From Oceanobacillus sp. HTM 045 (lineage in GTDB: Bacteria > Pseudomonadota > Alphaproteobacteria > Rhodobacterales > Rhodobacteraceae), in assembly GCA_009733745.1 (NCBI GenBank), contig WNWL01000001.1:372001-436000 (forward strand): a DNA stretch of 64,000 nucleotides. Reading direction: 5' to 3'. Made by a program: the position numbers and the translations under genes. Each line of letters begins with the position of its first letter. The stretch's first letter is position 1. The notes below the pieces were generated by a model. That model was given only the letters and a program-made list of their open reading frames with translations. It searched no databases and was not told the origin of the DNA. This document shows, one piece after another, positions 15,885 to 25,682 of this stretch.

Positions 15885-18183
15885 GGTATCCCCCACCTTC
15901 CTCGTGTGCTTCCCGGGCGCCCGGCCAAGTGAATCGGAACCGGCTGCCGGCGCCAACTTGCGATTCAAGCGTCAACGTTCCGTTGACGACCTCGACATGC
16001 TTGCGCACGAAGGCGAGGCCCATGCCGCTGCCCTCCACCTGGTCGCGGGGCTTGAGGGTCTGGAACATGCCGAAGACGCGCTCGTGGAACTCGGGCGCAA
16101 TGCCGGGGCCGTCGTCGGTAACGCTGAAATCTATCCGGTCGCCAAGGTCCCGCGCGTTGACGACGACGCGCCCGTCCTGCCGGTCGTGGTGCTTGATCGC
16201 ATTGCCTACGAGGTTGAGCAGCACCGTCTGCAGCGGCATCCGCCGCACGCGGACATGCGCGAGGCCGTCTCCGGCAACGATGGAGAATCCGTCGGGCTTG
16301 GCGACGAGGCCGCGGATCGTCTCGAGTATCTCGGTGCCCGTGACCGGGGCGCTGCAGTCCTTCCGTTCGCGGCCGATCCGGGAGTGCTGCAGCATGTCGT
16401 CGAGCAGCCGTTCCATGCGCATGACCCGGTTCTGCAGTAGGGAAAGCGACTCACGCGTGTCGTCGGTGAGATGGGGCTCAAGGTCCTCCGCCAGCCAGCG
16501 GGAGGCGTTGTCGATGACGCGCAGCGGCGCCTTCAGGTCGTGGGACGCGACGTAGGCGAAGTTGTCGAGTTCGTCGTTCGACCGCTTCAGATCGGCTATG
16601 AGGCGGTCGCGCTCGGCGTCGGCCGCGCGGCGCCCGGAGATGTCCCGCATCACCCCGGTATAGAAGCGCCCGTCCGCGGTGCGGATCTCGCTGATCGAGA
16701 GGTCGAGCGGTAGGGGCGAACCGTCGCTGCGCCGGGCTTCGACCTCGCGGCCGGACCCGATGATCCACGCGGCGCCCGTTTCGTCGAATCGCGAGACATG
16801 GCCACCGTCGATCTCGCGGTTGCCTTCTTGCCATAGCGTCGAGACGCTGCGGCCAATCATGTCGGCCTCGGGGTAGCCGAACATCCGCTGGGCGGCGGGG
16901 TTGGCGCTACGGACGATGCCTTCGTCGTCCATGGTGACGACCGCGTCCACGATCCTGTCGAGAATGACGCGCGACTGTGCCTCGCGCGCGGCGAGGCGCC
17001 TGGTCAGGTCGCGGAAACCGCGCGCGAGCAGCCCGATCTCGTCTTCACGGCCCACCGGCAGCTCCGCGAGGTCGCCGTCGGTGCCCGCGACCCGGACAGT
17101 TTCCGTCATCCTTGCGAGCGGCTGCGTTACCCTGCGGACGAGCGTGCCGGCGACGGCCGCGCAGGCGAGCATGATCAGCAGCATCGCGAGCAAGTCCCAC
17201 CTCAGCGCGGAAAGCGCGTCCGCCATCAGGACGGACCTGTCGAGGCCGAGAGCAAGTATTAGGTGCGGTCCGTCGAGGTGAGAGCCCGGCAGGAGCAGCG
17301 TCGGGCTGAGGACGTAGCTGCCGACGCTGGTGACGCCGTTCGCGTCGGGACCTTCAGTCAGGGCATTCGCGATGGCCGAGACCGGGCTCGCCGCGCCGCC
17401 GCGATGGAACTCGGACTGTCCGCCGCCGGCGCGGTGGACGAAGAGGTCGCCGCGGTCGGTGGCGATGAACAGGTCGCGCTCAGGGTCGACCTCCGAGGTG
17501 ATCGAGGCCAGCATGCGCGGGTAGTCGGCGTTGATCACGATGATGCCGAATCTAGACCCGTCCTGGCCGAAGACAGGCACGACGGCGCGGATCGTCGGTG
17601 TCTGCTCGGCGTCGACCGTTCCGTGCTCGCGGTTCAGCGTGACGGGAGAGAAAAAGGCCTCTTCGGCCGAGAGCGTGACCCCGGCGGCGAAGTAGGGTTC
17701 GCTCCCCTTACGTTGCAGGTCGACGAGGGCGACGCGCTCCGTCCCCGCCGGGGTCCGGTTCACGCGCACGATCTCCATGCCGCCATCGGCGAGCCCGATA
17801 TAGCGGATCTGCGAGTAGGCCGGGCGTACCGCCATGATGGACTCGAAGATCGTTTCGAGACGCCCGCGCCAGATCCGCAGGGTGGAGCCGTCCAGGGGGT
17901 CGATGCCGTTGAATTGCCCGGAGCGGAAGATGCCCTGAATCGGGGGGGTCTTGCCGATCACGAAGGCGTCGTTCGCCATCTGCTCGAAGGCGTGCTCGTA
18001 GCGCAGCGCCATGGCGCGGGATTCGGCCTCCAGCCCTTCGAGCGCGGTCTCCCGCTTGACCTCGTAGATCCAGAAGGTGTTCAGCAGGCCGATCGCCAGC
18101 GCGGCCACAGACCCCACGATGACAGCCTGGAGGATGATCCGGCTGCGCAGGGACTTGGGCGCCAGGGCGATGATGCGTCCCAT
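15844..18183 (-). CDS. membrane sensor histidine kinase with Cache-like, HAMP and PAS domains
   Basis: A 779-residue sensor kinase. The start ATG 18183 has GAGGACC upstream. The order is: first membrane helix (about residues 17-36, ILQAVIVGSVAALAIGLLN), a periplasmic domain of about 300 residues of double-Cache type, and a second helix (LLAMLLIMLACAAVAGTLV). HAMP, PAS (VILDRIVDAVVTMDDEGIV), HisKA with H-box NFAYVASHDLKAPLRVI, and HATPase_c (LLNLVGNAIKHHD, DDGPGIAPEF, GSGMGLAFV) follow. It would sense an external ligand and phosphorylate the two receivers encoded just downstream. Ligand unknown. Confidence 0.9.
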   Translation of the reverse strand: MGRIIALAPKSLRSRIILQAVIVGSVAALAIGLLNTFWIYEVKRETALEGLEAESRAMALRYEHAFEQMANDAFVIGKTPPIQGIFRSGQFNGIDPLDGSTLRIWRGRLETIFESIMAVRPAYSQIRYIGLADGGMEIVRVNRTPAGTERVALVDLQRKGSEPYFAAGVTLSAEEAFFSPVTLNREHGTVDAEQTPTIRAVVPVFGQDGSRFGIIVINADYPRMLASITSEVDPERDLFIATDRGDLFVHRAGGGQSEFHRGGAASPVSAIANALTEGPDANGVTSVGSYVLSPTLLLPGSHLDGPHLILALGLDRSVLMADALSALRWDLLAMLLIMLACAAVAGTLVRRVTQPLARMTETVRVAGTDGDLAELPVGREDEIGLLARGFRDLTRRLAAREAQSRVILDRIVDAVVTMDDEGIVRSANPAAQRMFGYPEADMIGRSVSTLWQEGNREIDGGHVSRFDETGAAWIIGSGREVEARRSDGSPLPLDLSISEIRTADGRFYTGVMRDISGRRAADAERDRLIADLKRSNDELDNFAYVASHDLKAPLRVIDNASRWLAEDLEPHLTDDTRESLSLLQNRVMRMERLLDDMLQHSRIGRERKDCSAPVTGTEILETIRGLVAKPDGFSIVAGDGLAHVRVRRMPLQTVLLNLVGNAIKHHDRQDGRVVVNARDLGDRIDFSVTDDGPGIAPEFHERVFGMFQTLKPRDQVEGSGMGLAFVRKHVEVVNGTLTLESQVGAGSRFRFTWPGAREAHEEGGGYHEPDHEGPVARAS

Positions 18184-18298
18184 CGGTGGTCCTCGTGCGG
18201 TACGGTCGACGGGCAGGCTCCGCGCGTGAGCCTCCCGCATGCTCGGTCTAGCGGCCCAATTGCTAGCTTTTGGTGAAGACACGCTGGCTTTCGGGAAA

Positions 18299-19912
18299 TC
18301 AGGTTTCGGGAAGCGCGCGGCTCAGGAGGCCTGCCGTGTCGATCACCGCGCCGCTGGCGCCGTAGTCGGCGGCGCGGGCTTCCATCCTCATCCGGCAGTA
18401 GGCTTCGGCGGCAGGGCTGTCGCCGCGGATCAGCACAGCGGCCTGCGCGGCGATGCCGAGCCGCTCGACGAGGTGGCGCGCGTCCGGCGCTTCTCCGAAC
18501 TCGATCCCTTCGAGCCACGCATCGTAGGCCGGGATGCGCCCTGTCGCGCCGGTGAGGAAGACGTGCAGGGCCTCGACGGCCTCGGGCTCGCGCTGCATGG
18601 CGCGGAGCACGTCAAGCGCGATGACGTTGCCGGAGCCTTCCCAGATCGCGTTGAGCGGTGACTGCCGGTAGAGCCGTGCCAGCGGCCCGGTTTCCACGTA
18701 TCCTGCGCCGCCGAGGCATTCCATAGCCTCGCAGACCATCCCCGGCGCCCGCTTGCAGACCCGGTACTTGGCGATGGGCGTAAGTAGCCGGGCGAGGGAG
18801 TCATCGGCATCGAAGGCCGCCGCGAGGCGGAAGCCGAGCTGGACCGATGCCTCGACCTCGATGGCGAGGTCCGCGAGCACCGCCGCCATGGTCGCGTGAT
18901 CCGCGAGGCGCTTCTGGAAGGCCGTCCTGTGCCGGCAGTGCCAGATCGCCTGCGCCAGCGCCGCGCGCATGGTGGCGGAGGATCCCAGCACGCAGTCGAG
19001 CCGGGTGTGGCTGACCATCCGGATGATGGTGGCGATGCCGCGGCCCTCCGGCCCGATGCGCCACGCGAGTGCGCGGTGATACTCGATCTCCGACGATGCG
19101 TTGGCACGGTCGCCGAGCTTGTCCTTCAGCCGCACGACCCGGAAGCCCGCGTTCCTCTCGCCGTCCGGCAGGAAGCGGGGGACGAGGAAGCAGGTCACGC
19201 CGCCGCCGGCCTGCGCGAGCGTCAGGAAGGCGTCCGACATCGGGGCGGAGCAGAACCACTTGTGACCGGTGAGGGCGTAAAGCCCGTCGCCGAGAGGTTC
19301 GGCCCGGGTCGTGTTCGAGCGCACGTCCGACCCGCCCTGCTTCTCCGTCATCGCCATGCCGACGGTCACGCCGCGTTTGGCGGCTGCGGGGCGCGGGTCC
19401 GGATCGTATTCTGCCGCGAGGATCCGGGGCACCCAGTCGGCGGCGACCGATGGCTCGGCGCGCAGGGCCGGCACCGCCGCGCAGGTCATGGTCATGGGGC
19501 AGATCGGTCCCGCCTCGGCCTGCCCGAGCAGGTAGGTCAGCGCGGCGTGCAGCACTTCGCCCGCCTGCGTCCCGTCCCAGGGTGCCGCGGCGATACCGGC
19601 TTCGAGGCCGAGCGCCATGAGGGCGTGATAGGCGGGGTGGAAGCGCACCTCGTCGATGCGCCGGCCCCAGTGATCGTGGGTCTGCAGCACGGGTGCGACC
19701 CGGTTGGCCTCCAGCGCCCACTCAGTCACCTCGGACGAGCCTGCCCGCCTGCCGAACGCGCCGAGCCGGTCCCCGTGCGCGTCGCCGCAGGCGCGGGAGA
19801 CGGCCTCCCGCAGCACCGTGTCCGTGGCCCACAGGTCGATATCGGCAAATGGCGGGGGCTGGTTCGTCACCTCGTGGGTGTCGAGCGAAGCGATGGGAGC
19901 GTGGGGCAGCAC
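18299..19912 (-). CDS. acyl-CoA dehydrogenase, AidB-like
   Basis: A 537-residue flavoprotein of the AidB branch of acyl-CoA dehydrogenases, longer than catabolic members (about 390). Seen: TGHKWFCSAPMSDAFLTLAQ, VRLKDKLGDRANASSEIEYH (the AidB-type loop), the FAD/adenine segment MTEKQGGSDVRSNTTRA, and the catalytic-region block RLYRQSPLNAIWEGSGNVIALDVLRA. Escherichia coli AidB binds DNA and is linked to alkylation damage defence. Relatives may be isovaleryl-CoA dehydrogenases, and the true role here is open. It is monocistronic, divergent from the aldo/keto reductase gene with about 135 bp between. Confidence 0.88.
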   Translation of the reverse strand: MLPHAPIASLDTHEVTNQPPPFADIDLWATDTVLREAVSRACGDAHGDRLGAFGRRAGSSEVTEWALEANRVAPVLQTHDHWGRRIDEVRFHPAYHALMALGLEAGIAAAPWDGTQAGEVLHAALTYLLGQAEAGPICPMTMTCAAVPALRAEPSVAADWVPRILAAEYDPDPRPAAAKRGVTVGMAMTEKQGGSDVRSNTTRAEPLGDGLYALTGHKWFCSAPMSDAFLTLAQAGGGVTCFLVPRFLPDGERNAGFRVVRLKDKLGDRANASSEIEYHRALAWRIGPEGRGIATIIRMVSHTRLDCVLGSSATMRAALAQAIWHCRHRTAFQKRLADHATMAAVLADLAIEVEASVQLGFRLAAAFDADDSLARLLTPIAKYRVCKRAPGMVCEAMECLGGAGYVETGPLARLYRQSPLNAIWEGSGNVIALDVLRAMQREPEAVEALHVFLTGATGRIPAYDAWLEGIEFGEAPDARHLVERLGIAAQAAVLIRGDSPAAEAYCRMRMEARAADYGASGAVIDTAGLLSRALPET

Positions 19913-20047
19913 GGCCGACCTCCGGATCAGCGGGACCGTGGATCATCCTACAGCGTTCCCGCCGCCTGCCAAACGATCCGCTGAACCGCCCCAACACGTC
20001 ATCGGCGCCGATTGCCGGAAGGGGCGCGTGTGGGTAGGCTCCGCGAC

Positions 20048-20908
20048 ATGAGCCCTTCGCCCGAACCGCTGTCCCGCACCATCCGCCTCCGCTCCGGCGT
20101 CGAGATGCCCGCCTTGGGTTTCGGGACATGGCGGATCGGAGAGGTCGCGAGCGATGCGGAACGCGAGGTCGCGGCACTGCGCCGCGCGTTGGAACTGGGC
20201 TTCCGGCATTTCGACACCGCGGAGATGTATGGCGACGGCGGCACCGAGAGCCTGCTCGGCGCGGCGCTCGCGGGCGTCCCGCGCGACGAGCTTTTCGTGA
20301 CCTCGAAGTTCTACCCGTGGCACGCGGAGGCGGATCAGGTGGTCGCCGCCTGCGAGCAGTCGCTGGTGCGGCTGGGGCTCGACCATCTCGACCTCTACCT
20401 CCTGCACTGGCCCGGCAGCACTCCGCTGGAGGACACGCTGGAAGGAGTCCGGCGGCTGCTGGAAGCCGGCAAGATCCGGGCCTTCGGGGTGAGCAATTTC
20501 GATACCGCTGCGCTCGGTGGCGTGTTCGAGGACGGGCTGGGCGAGCTGATCGACGTGAACCAGGTGCTCTACAACCCGTCGCGGCGGGGCATCGAGTTCG
20601 ATCTCCTGCCGCTGATGCGCGAGATCGGGGTGGCCTGCGTGGCCTATACGCCGGTGGAGCCGGGCCGGGTGCGCCGGAACCGGGCCTTCTGCGAGATCGG
20701 CGAGGCAATGGGCCTTACTCCGGCGCAGCTCTCGCTCGCGTGGCACGTCACGCGCGGCGTCGCATGCCCTATCCCGAAATCGGCGACGCCCGCGCATGTG
20801 GAGGCACTGGCCTCGGCGGCACGGATCGCGCTGCCGGACGACGTGCTCGCGGCGATCGACGCCGCGTTCCCGCCGCCGACTCGGTCGATGCCGCTGGAAA
20901 TCCTGTGA
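20048..20908 (+). CDS. aldo/keto reductase
   Basis: A 286-residue NAD(P)H-dependent (beta/alpha)8 oxidoreductase. The catalytic tetrad is visible: Asp and Tyr in FRHFDTAEMYGDGG, Lys in VTSKFYPW, and His in LYLLHWPG. The cofactor segment is PIPKSATPAHVEA. The ATG at 20048 has GGGTAGG upstream and fits the family length; an upstream in-frame ATG at 20012 would add 12 non-conserved residues. Substrates are probably small aldehydes, ketones or 2,5-diketogluconate-like sugars. The stop overlaps the start of the next gene by 4 nt, indicating coupling. Confidence 0.9.
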   Translation: MSPSPEPLSRTIRLRSGVEMPALGFGTWRIGEVASDAEREVAALRRALELGFRHFDTAEMYGDGGTESLLGAALAGVPRDELFVTSKFYPWHAEADQVVAACEQSLVRLGLDHLDLYLLHWPGSTPLEDTLEGVRRLLEAGKIRAFGVSNFDTAALGGVFEDGLGELIDVNQVLYNPSRRGIEFDLLPLMREIGVACVAYTPVEPGRVRRNRAFCEIGEAMGLTPAQLSLAWHVTRGVACPIPKSATPAHVEALASAARIALPDDVLAAIDAAFPPPTRSMPLEIL

Positions 20909-21795
20909 GCGGGCGCGCACGCTACGACGTTCCCTACATGGAGCGGACGCGGCGCTACTACCAGGCACTTGGCTACGGCGAGCCTTACCGGTGGGCATTC
21001 TTCGAGGACGTTCCCTTCGCGCCGCTGCCGAAGTCGCTCGCGGACTGCACCGTCGCCATCGTCACCACGGCGGCACCCTTCAGGCCCGAGTGCGGGGATC
21101 AGGGGCCGGGCGCGCCGTACAACGCCGCGGCGAAGTTCTACGAGGTGTATTCCGGCAGCACGGACAGGATGCCGGATCTTCGCATCTCCCACGTCGCGAT
21201 AGACCGCGACCACACCACGGGAGAAGATATCGGCAGCTACTTCCCGCTCGCGGCGCTGACGCGATCAGACCGGATTGGAGCCGTCTCTCCACGGTTCCAC
21301 GGGCTGCCGACCAACCGCTCGCAGCGCCACACGATGGAAGTGGACTGCCCGGAGGTGGTGCGCCGTTGCCGGGAGGACGGAGTGGACGCGGTGATCCTTG
21401 TGCCGAACTGCCCCGTCTGCCACCAGTCGGTCAGCCTCTGCGCCCGCGCGCTGGAGGAGGCCGGGATCGCGACGGTGGTGATGGGATGCGCGCACGACAT
21501 CGTCGAGCATGTCGGCGTGCCCCGTTTCCTGTTCAGCGACCTGCCGCTCGGCAACGCGGCCGGTCTGCCGGGCAACGCTGCCTCGCAGGACCTCGCGCTT
21601 GGGTTAACTCTCGACCTGCTGGAAAGCGCCACGGAGCCGCGCACCACCGTTCGCGCGCCGCTCGAATGGCCCGGCGCTGCGGATTGGCGCGAGGACTACT
21701 GCAACATCGACCGGCTGAGCCCGGAGGAGCTGGAGAGGCGGCGGGCGGCGTTCGACGAGGGCAAGCAGATCGCGCGGGGGCTCAGGGCGTCCTGA
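20905..21795 (+). CDS. GrdB-like (glycine/sarcosine/betaine reductase selenoprotein B family) protein, Cys form
   Basis: A 296-residue protein starting at GTG 20905, overlapping the preceding stop (GTGA). It resembles the C-terminal half of GrdB: VAIVTTAAPFRPE, DLRISHVAIDRDHTTGEDIGSYFPL, a Cys-containing loop VPNCPVCHQSVSLCARALEEAGI where clostridial GrdB has selenocysteine, then VVMGCAHDIVEHVGVPRFLFSDLPLGN. No UGA-Sec codon or other reductase subunits are present. Clostridial reductases act on glycine betaine. This short Cys version occurs in aerobic proteobacteria with unknown chemistry. It faces the choline/betaine locus convergently. Confidence 0.82.
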   Translation: MSGRARYDVPYMERTRRYYQALGYGEPYRWAFFEDVPFAPLPKSLADCTVAIVTTAAPFRPECGDQGPGAPYNAAAKFYEVYSGSTDRMPDLRISHVAIDRDHTTGEDIGSYFPLAALTRSDRIGAVSPRFHGLPTNRSQRHTMEVDCPEVVRRCREDGVDAVILVPNCPVCHQSVSLCARALEEAGIATVVMGCAHDIVEHVGVPRFLFSDLPLGNAAGLPGNAASQDLALGLTLDLLESATEPRTTVRAPLEWPGAADWREDYCNIDRLSPEELERRRAAFDEGKQIARGLRAS

Positions 21796-21822
21796 GCACT
21801 CGCGCTTGTGCCCGCGGTGATT

Positions 21823-23493
21823 TCATCCCGCGGCCTTCACCGTGTTCTGCCAGTCGGGATGGATCCACGGTTCGCGGTTGGAGGCGGGCAGGGGGTCCTT
21901 GCCGAGGATGTGGTCGGAGGCCTTCTCCCCGGTCATGATGCTCGGACCGTTCAGGTTGCCATTGGTAATGCGGGGGAAGATCGACGAGTCGGCCACGCGG
22001 AGGCCCTCGACGCCGATCACCCGGCATTCGGGATCGACCACCGCCATCCTGTCATCCGCCGCGCCCATCCGGCAGGTGCCGCAGGGGTGGTAAGCGCTCT
22101 CGCAGTGCTCGCGGATGAAGTCGTCCAGCTCGTCGTCGGACTGCACCGCAGCGCCCGGCTGTATCTCCTTGCCGCGATAGGGGCCGAAGGCGGGCTGGTC
22201 GAAGATCTCGCGGGTCAGGCGGATGCAGTGGCGGAAGTCGGCCCAGTCTTCCGGCTGCGACATGTAGTTGAACAGGATCCTCGGCGCCTCGGCCGGGTCG
22301 GCGGAGCGGAGCGTGACCTCGCCGCGCGAGGCGGAGCGCATCGGGCCGACATGGGCCTGGAATCCATGCCCCTCCGCCGCCGCCTGGCCGTCGTAGCGCA
22401 CGGCGATGGGGAGGAAGTGGTACTGGATGTCCGGGTACTCGACACCGGGTCTGGAGCGCAGGAAGGCGGCGCTCTCGAACTGGTTCGACGCCCCGTGGCC
22501 CTTGCCGGTGAGGAGCCACTGCGCCCCGATCAGCGCCTTGCCGAAAAGGTTCCAGTACTTGAACAGCGTGATCGGCTGAATGCAGGCCTGCTGGATGTAG
22601 AGTTCGAGATGGTCCTGCAGGTTCCTGCCCACGCCGGGCCGGTCTGCGACCGGCTCGATCCCATGCTCCGCCAGGTGCGCCGCCGGACCGATGCCCGAGA
22701 GCATGAGGATCTTGGGCGAGTTGATGGAGGAAGCGGCGAGGATAACCTCGCGGTCCGCCTTCACGACCTCGACCAGGCCGCCGCGCTCGATCTCCACGCC
22801 GGTCGCGCGGCCGTCCTCGATGATGACCTTGCGGACGAAGCAGCGGAGCATCTGGCAGTTCGGCCGCTTCAGCGCCGGCTTCAGGTACGCATTGGCGGCG
22901 GACCAGCGCTTGCCCTTCCAGACGGTCTGCTCCATCGGGCCGAAGCCTTCCTGCTTCTCGCCGTTGTAGTCGTCCGTCATCTCGTAGCCGGCCTGCTTGC
23001 CGGCCTCCACGAAGGCGTGGAACAGGGGGTTGGCGCGGGTGCCGCGGGTGACGTGGAGCGGGCCGTCCGTGCCGCGCCATGCCGGGTCGCCGCCGTGGCC
23101 GCCGTCGTGCCAGTTCTCCATCCGCATGAAATAGGGGAGGACGTGGCGATAGCCCCAGCCGGCAGCGCCGGTCTCCTCCCAGTGGTCGTAGTCCTTAGCG
23201 TGGCCGCGCACGTAGACCATGCCGTTGATCGAGGAGGAGCCGCCGATCACCTTGCCGCGCGGGCAGGCGAGGCGGCGTCCGCCGAGATGCGGCTCGGGCT
23301 CGGACTGGTAACCCCAGTCGTAACGCTTCATGTTCATCGGGTAGCTCAGCGCGGCAGGCATCTGGATCAGGGGCCCGAAGTCGGTGCCGCCATACTCGAG
23401 CACCAGCACCTTGTGCTGCCCGTCCTCCGACAGGCGGTAGGCCATGGCCGAGCCGGCCGAGCCGGAGCCGATGATGATGAAGTCCGCTTGCAT
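21823..23493 (-). CDS. betA: choline dehydrogenase BetA
   Basis: A 556-residue GMC flavoprotein oxidising choline to betaine aldehyde. The N-terminal FAD motif is [18 protein letters not shown] signature 1 is [19 protein letters not shown], and signature 2 is [18 protein letters not shown]. The active-site His is in [12 protein letters not shown], with Asn in [12 protein letters not shown] near the C-terminus. The length matches BetA. It is the last gene of a minus-strand run of transporter genes and lies about 50 bp from the permease stop. No betB (betaine aldehyde dehydrogenase) is in the window. Confidence 0.95.
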   Translation of the reverse strand: MQADFIIIGSGSAGSAMAYRLSEDGQHKVLVLEYGGTDFGPLIQMPAALSYPMNMKRYDWGYQSEPEPHLGGRRLACPRGKVIGGSSSINGMVYVRGHAKDYDHWEETGAAGWGYRHVLPYFMRMENWHDGGHGGDPAWRGTDGPLHVTRGTRANPLFHAFVEAGKQAGYEMTDDYNGEKQEGFGPMEQTVWKGKRWSAANAYLKPALKRPNCQMLRCFVRKVIIEDGRATGVEIERGGLVEVVKADREVILAASSINSPKILMLSGIGPAAHLAEHGIEPVADRPGVGRNLQDHLELYIQQACIQPITLFKYWNLFGKALIGAQWLLTGKGHGASNQFESAAFLRSRPGVEYPDIQYHFLPIAVRYDGQAAAEGHGFQAHVGPMRSASRGEVTLRSADPAEAPRILFNYMSQPEDWADFRHCIRLTREIFDQPAFGPYRGKEIQPGAAVQSDDELDDFIREHCESAYHPCGTCRMGAADDRMAVVDPECRVIGVEGLRVADSSIFPRITNGNLNGPSIMTGEKASDHILGKDPLPASNREPWIHPDWQNTVKAAG

Positions 23494-23518
23494 AAGCTCT
23501 CTCTCGTGCGCGATGCGC

Positions 23519-23557
23519 GTCAGATCGCGGTGTCAGATCACGGTGTCAGATCACGGT
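23519..23557. repeat. 13-bp tandem repeat at the permease 3' end (3 copies)
   Basis: GTCAGATCGCGGT, then two exact copies of GTCAGATCACGGT. The permease stop lies in one copy, so the repeat duplicates the last codons and the TGA of that gene. It probably arose by replication slippage. Confidence 0.85.
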
Positions 23558-25678
23558 GGCGGTCAGGCCGTATTCTTCCTGCTTCCGGCGGCTGACCGAC
23601 TGGGTGATGCGGTCGGCGATGATGGCGATGATCGCCATGCCGATGCCGGCGGTCATGCCGACCCCGAAATCGCCGTCGCCGAGGCCGATATAGATCTGCT
23701 GGCCGAGCCCGTTCGTGCCGACGAGCGCCGCGATCACCAGCATCCCGATGCCGTAGATGATGGTCTGGTTGAGCCCCAGCATGATCGCGGGGAGCGCCAG
23801 CGGCAGCTTGACCCGGAAGAGGAGCTGGCGCGGCGTGCAGCCGACGGTCGTGGCCGCCTCGATCACGTCTGACGGCAGGTTCCTGAGCCCGTGCTCGGTG
23901 TAGCGGATCGCCGGGACGATCGCGTAGGCGATGATCGCGAGCAGAGCGGTGAACTCGCCGATCTTGAACACCATCACGAAGGGGATGAGGATCACGAAAA
24001 GCGGCATGGTCTGCAGCGTGTCGATGATCGGGCGGACGATGGCGGAGACGGTGTTGGACTGCGCCGCCCAGACCCCGATCAGCGTGCCGAGCACGAAGCA
24101 GATGATCACCGCGACGCCGCAGAGATAGATCGAGAGCACCGTCTGCGGCCACACCCCGGCCACGAGCAGGAAGGCGAGTCCCGCAGCGGTGCCGAGGGCG
24201 AGCATCCGGCCGCCCGTGGTCCAGGCCGCGTAGACGATGATCGCGGCGAGCGTTAGCCAGGGCATTGCGGTCAGGCCGATAAAGAGAATGGTCCCCGCCA
24301 GGACGATCCCCGCGGCGAGCGTCAGCCGGCCCCTCAAGGCCGCCCAGCCGGCTAGCAGGGCGACCAGCGCGCCGTAGCCGGCGATCACGGGGGTGGTCAT
24401 CTCGAAGCCCCAGGTGAACGGGCTGACGGCCTTCGCGAGGCCGATCTTGATCGGCAGCATCAGGAAGAAGAAGGCGGCGTTCTTGATCGCCTCGATCCAG
24501 GTGCGCCACTCGACGACGAAGACCTCAAGCGCGGCGTTCATGTCCGGGGCCGGGTTGTAGACCCATGCGGCCGGCCAGTCCGATAATGCCGGGACCACGA
24601 GCGACAGGAGGCCGAACGCCGCCGCCGCGCCGAGGCCCGCGAGCCACGGGTTGAGCCCCGCGGCCTGCGCGGCGGCGAACCGGTCGCGCTTGGCGAAGCC
24701 GTAGGTGATACGGTCGAGCGCCATGGCGAGGAGCGCGATCACGAAACCTGCGAGCAGGCTCTCGCCGAACAGCGCCTTGCGCATGGTCGAGAGCACTTCC
24801 CAGCCGATATCGTTGGTGCCGCCGATGATCGCGGCAATAATGACCATCGAGAGCGAGGCCATGGTGGTCTGGTTGACGCCGAGCAGCATCTGGTTCTGCG
24901 CCGCGGGCAGGCGCACCTTCCAGAAGAGCTGGCGCGGCGTGGCCCCCGACATCTCGCCCGCCTCGACGATCTCGGGCGGCACGGCGCGCAGGCCGAGGAT
25001 GGTGTTCCGCACCATCGGCGGGAAGGCGTAGAGCACGCTGGCCACCAGCCCGACCGTAGTGCCGAAGCCGAACAGGATCAGGATCGGCAGCAGGTAGGCG
25101 AAGGCGGGGATGGTCTGCAGCAGGTCCAGCATCGGCATGATGACCCGCCGCGCCCGCTCCGAGTAGAAGCCGAGCACGCCGAAGCCGAAGCCGACCACGA
25201 TCGCCATCGGCACCGAGATCAGAACGATGGCGAGCGAGTTCATGCTCTCCGGCCAGTAGCCGATCACCGCCATGTAGAGCATCGACAGGAGCACGAAGGC
25301 CGCCAACCGCCAGCCGGAGGCGATCCATGCGAGCGTCACGAACACGATGGTGGTGACGCTCCACGGCAGTGCCGCCAACAGCCACTGCGCGCCCTTCACT
25401 GGCCATTCCAGAAGCCAGCCGATGGCCTGGAAGACCGGACCGGTCAGGTCCACGAACCAGCGCATGAAGTCGTTCATCACCGCGGTGGGAGAGAGCACCC
25501 ACGCGTCGGGGAACTTGACCAGCGCCTCGGCATGGGGGCCGAGCAGGTAGAGAACGATTGTCGCCACGGCGAGGGCGAACAAGACGAAGGGGGCGGGCTG
25601 TGCCTGGATTGCGCGGAGCAGGGCCGGGCCTGAGGCCGTGCCAGCCGCGGATTCGCTGGTGAGGGTTTCGCTCGTCAT
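23546..25678 (-). CDS. choline/betaine ABC transporter permease, two fused domains
   Basis: A 710-residue membrane protein, about twice the ProW length. Two BPD_transp_1 domains appear in tandem. The first EAA region is GLRAVPPEIVEAGEMSGATPRQLFWKVRLPAAQNQM, and the second is GLRNLPSDVIEAATTVGCTPRQLLFRVKLPLALPAI. At least ten hydrophobic helices are readable. A fused homodimer-like permease is known among quaternary-amine transporters of marine alphaproteobacteria. It starts 5 bp after the ATPase stop. Together with its neighbours it would import choline or betaine as osmoprotectant and BetA substrate. Confidence 0.92.
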   Translation of the reverse strand: MTSETLTSESAAGTASGPALLRAIQAQPAPFVLFALAVATIVLYLLGPHAEALVKFPDAWVLSPTAVMNDFMRWFVDLTGPVFQAIGWLLEWPVKGAQWLLAALPWSVTTIVFVTLAWIASGWRLAAFVLLSMLYMAVIGYWPESMNSLAIVLISVPMAIVVGFGFGVLGFYSERARRVIMPMLDLLQTIPAFAYLLPILILFGFGTTVGLVASVLYAFPPMVRNTILGLRAVPPEIVEAGEMSGATPRQLFWKVRLPAAQNQMLLGVNQTTMASLSMVIIAAIIGGTNDIGWEVLSTMRKALFGESLLAGFVIALLAMALDRITYGFAKRDRFAAAQAAGLNPWLAGLGAAAAFGLLSLVVPALSDWPAAWVYNPAPDMNAALEVFVVEWRTWIEAIKNAAFFFLMLPIKIGLAKAVSPFTWGFEMTTPVIAGYGALVALLAGWAALRGRLTLAAGIVLAGTILFIGLTAMPWLTLAAIIVYAAWTTGGRMLALGTAAGLAFLLVAGVWPQTVLSIYLCGVAVIICFVLGTLIGVWAAQSNTVSAIVRPIIDTLQTMPLFVILIPFVMVFKIGEFTALLAIIAYAIVPAIRYTEHGLRNLPSDVIEAATTVGCTPRQLLFRVKLPLALPAIMLGLNQTIIYGIGMLVIAALVGTNGLGQQIYIGLGDGDFGVGMTAGIGMAIIAIIADRITQSVSRRKQEEYGLTATVI

Positions 25679-25682
25679 CGCG

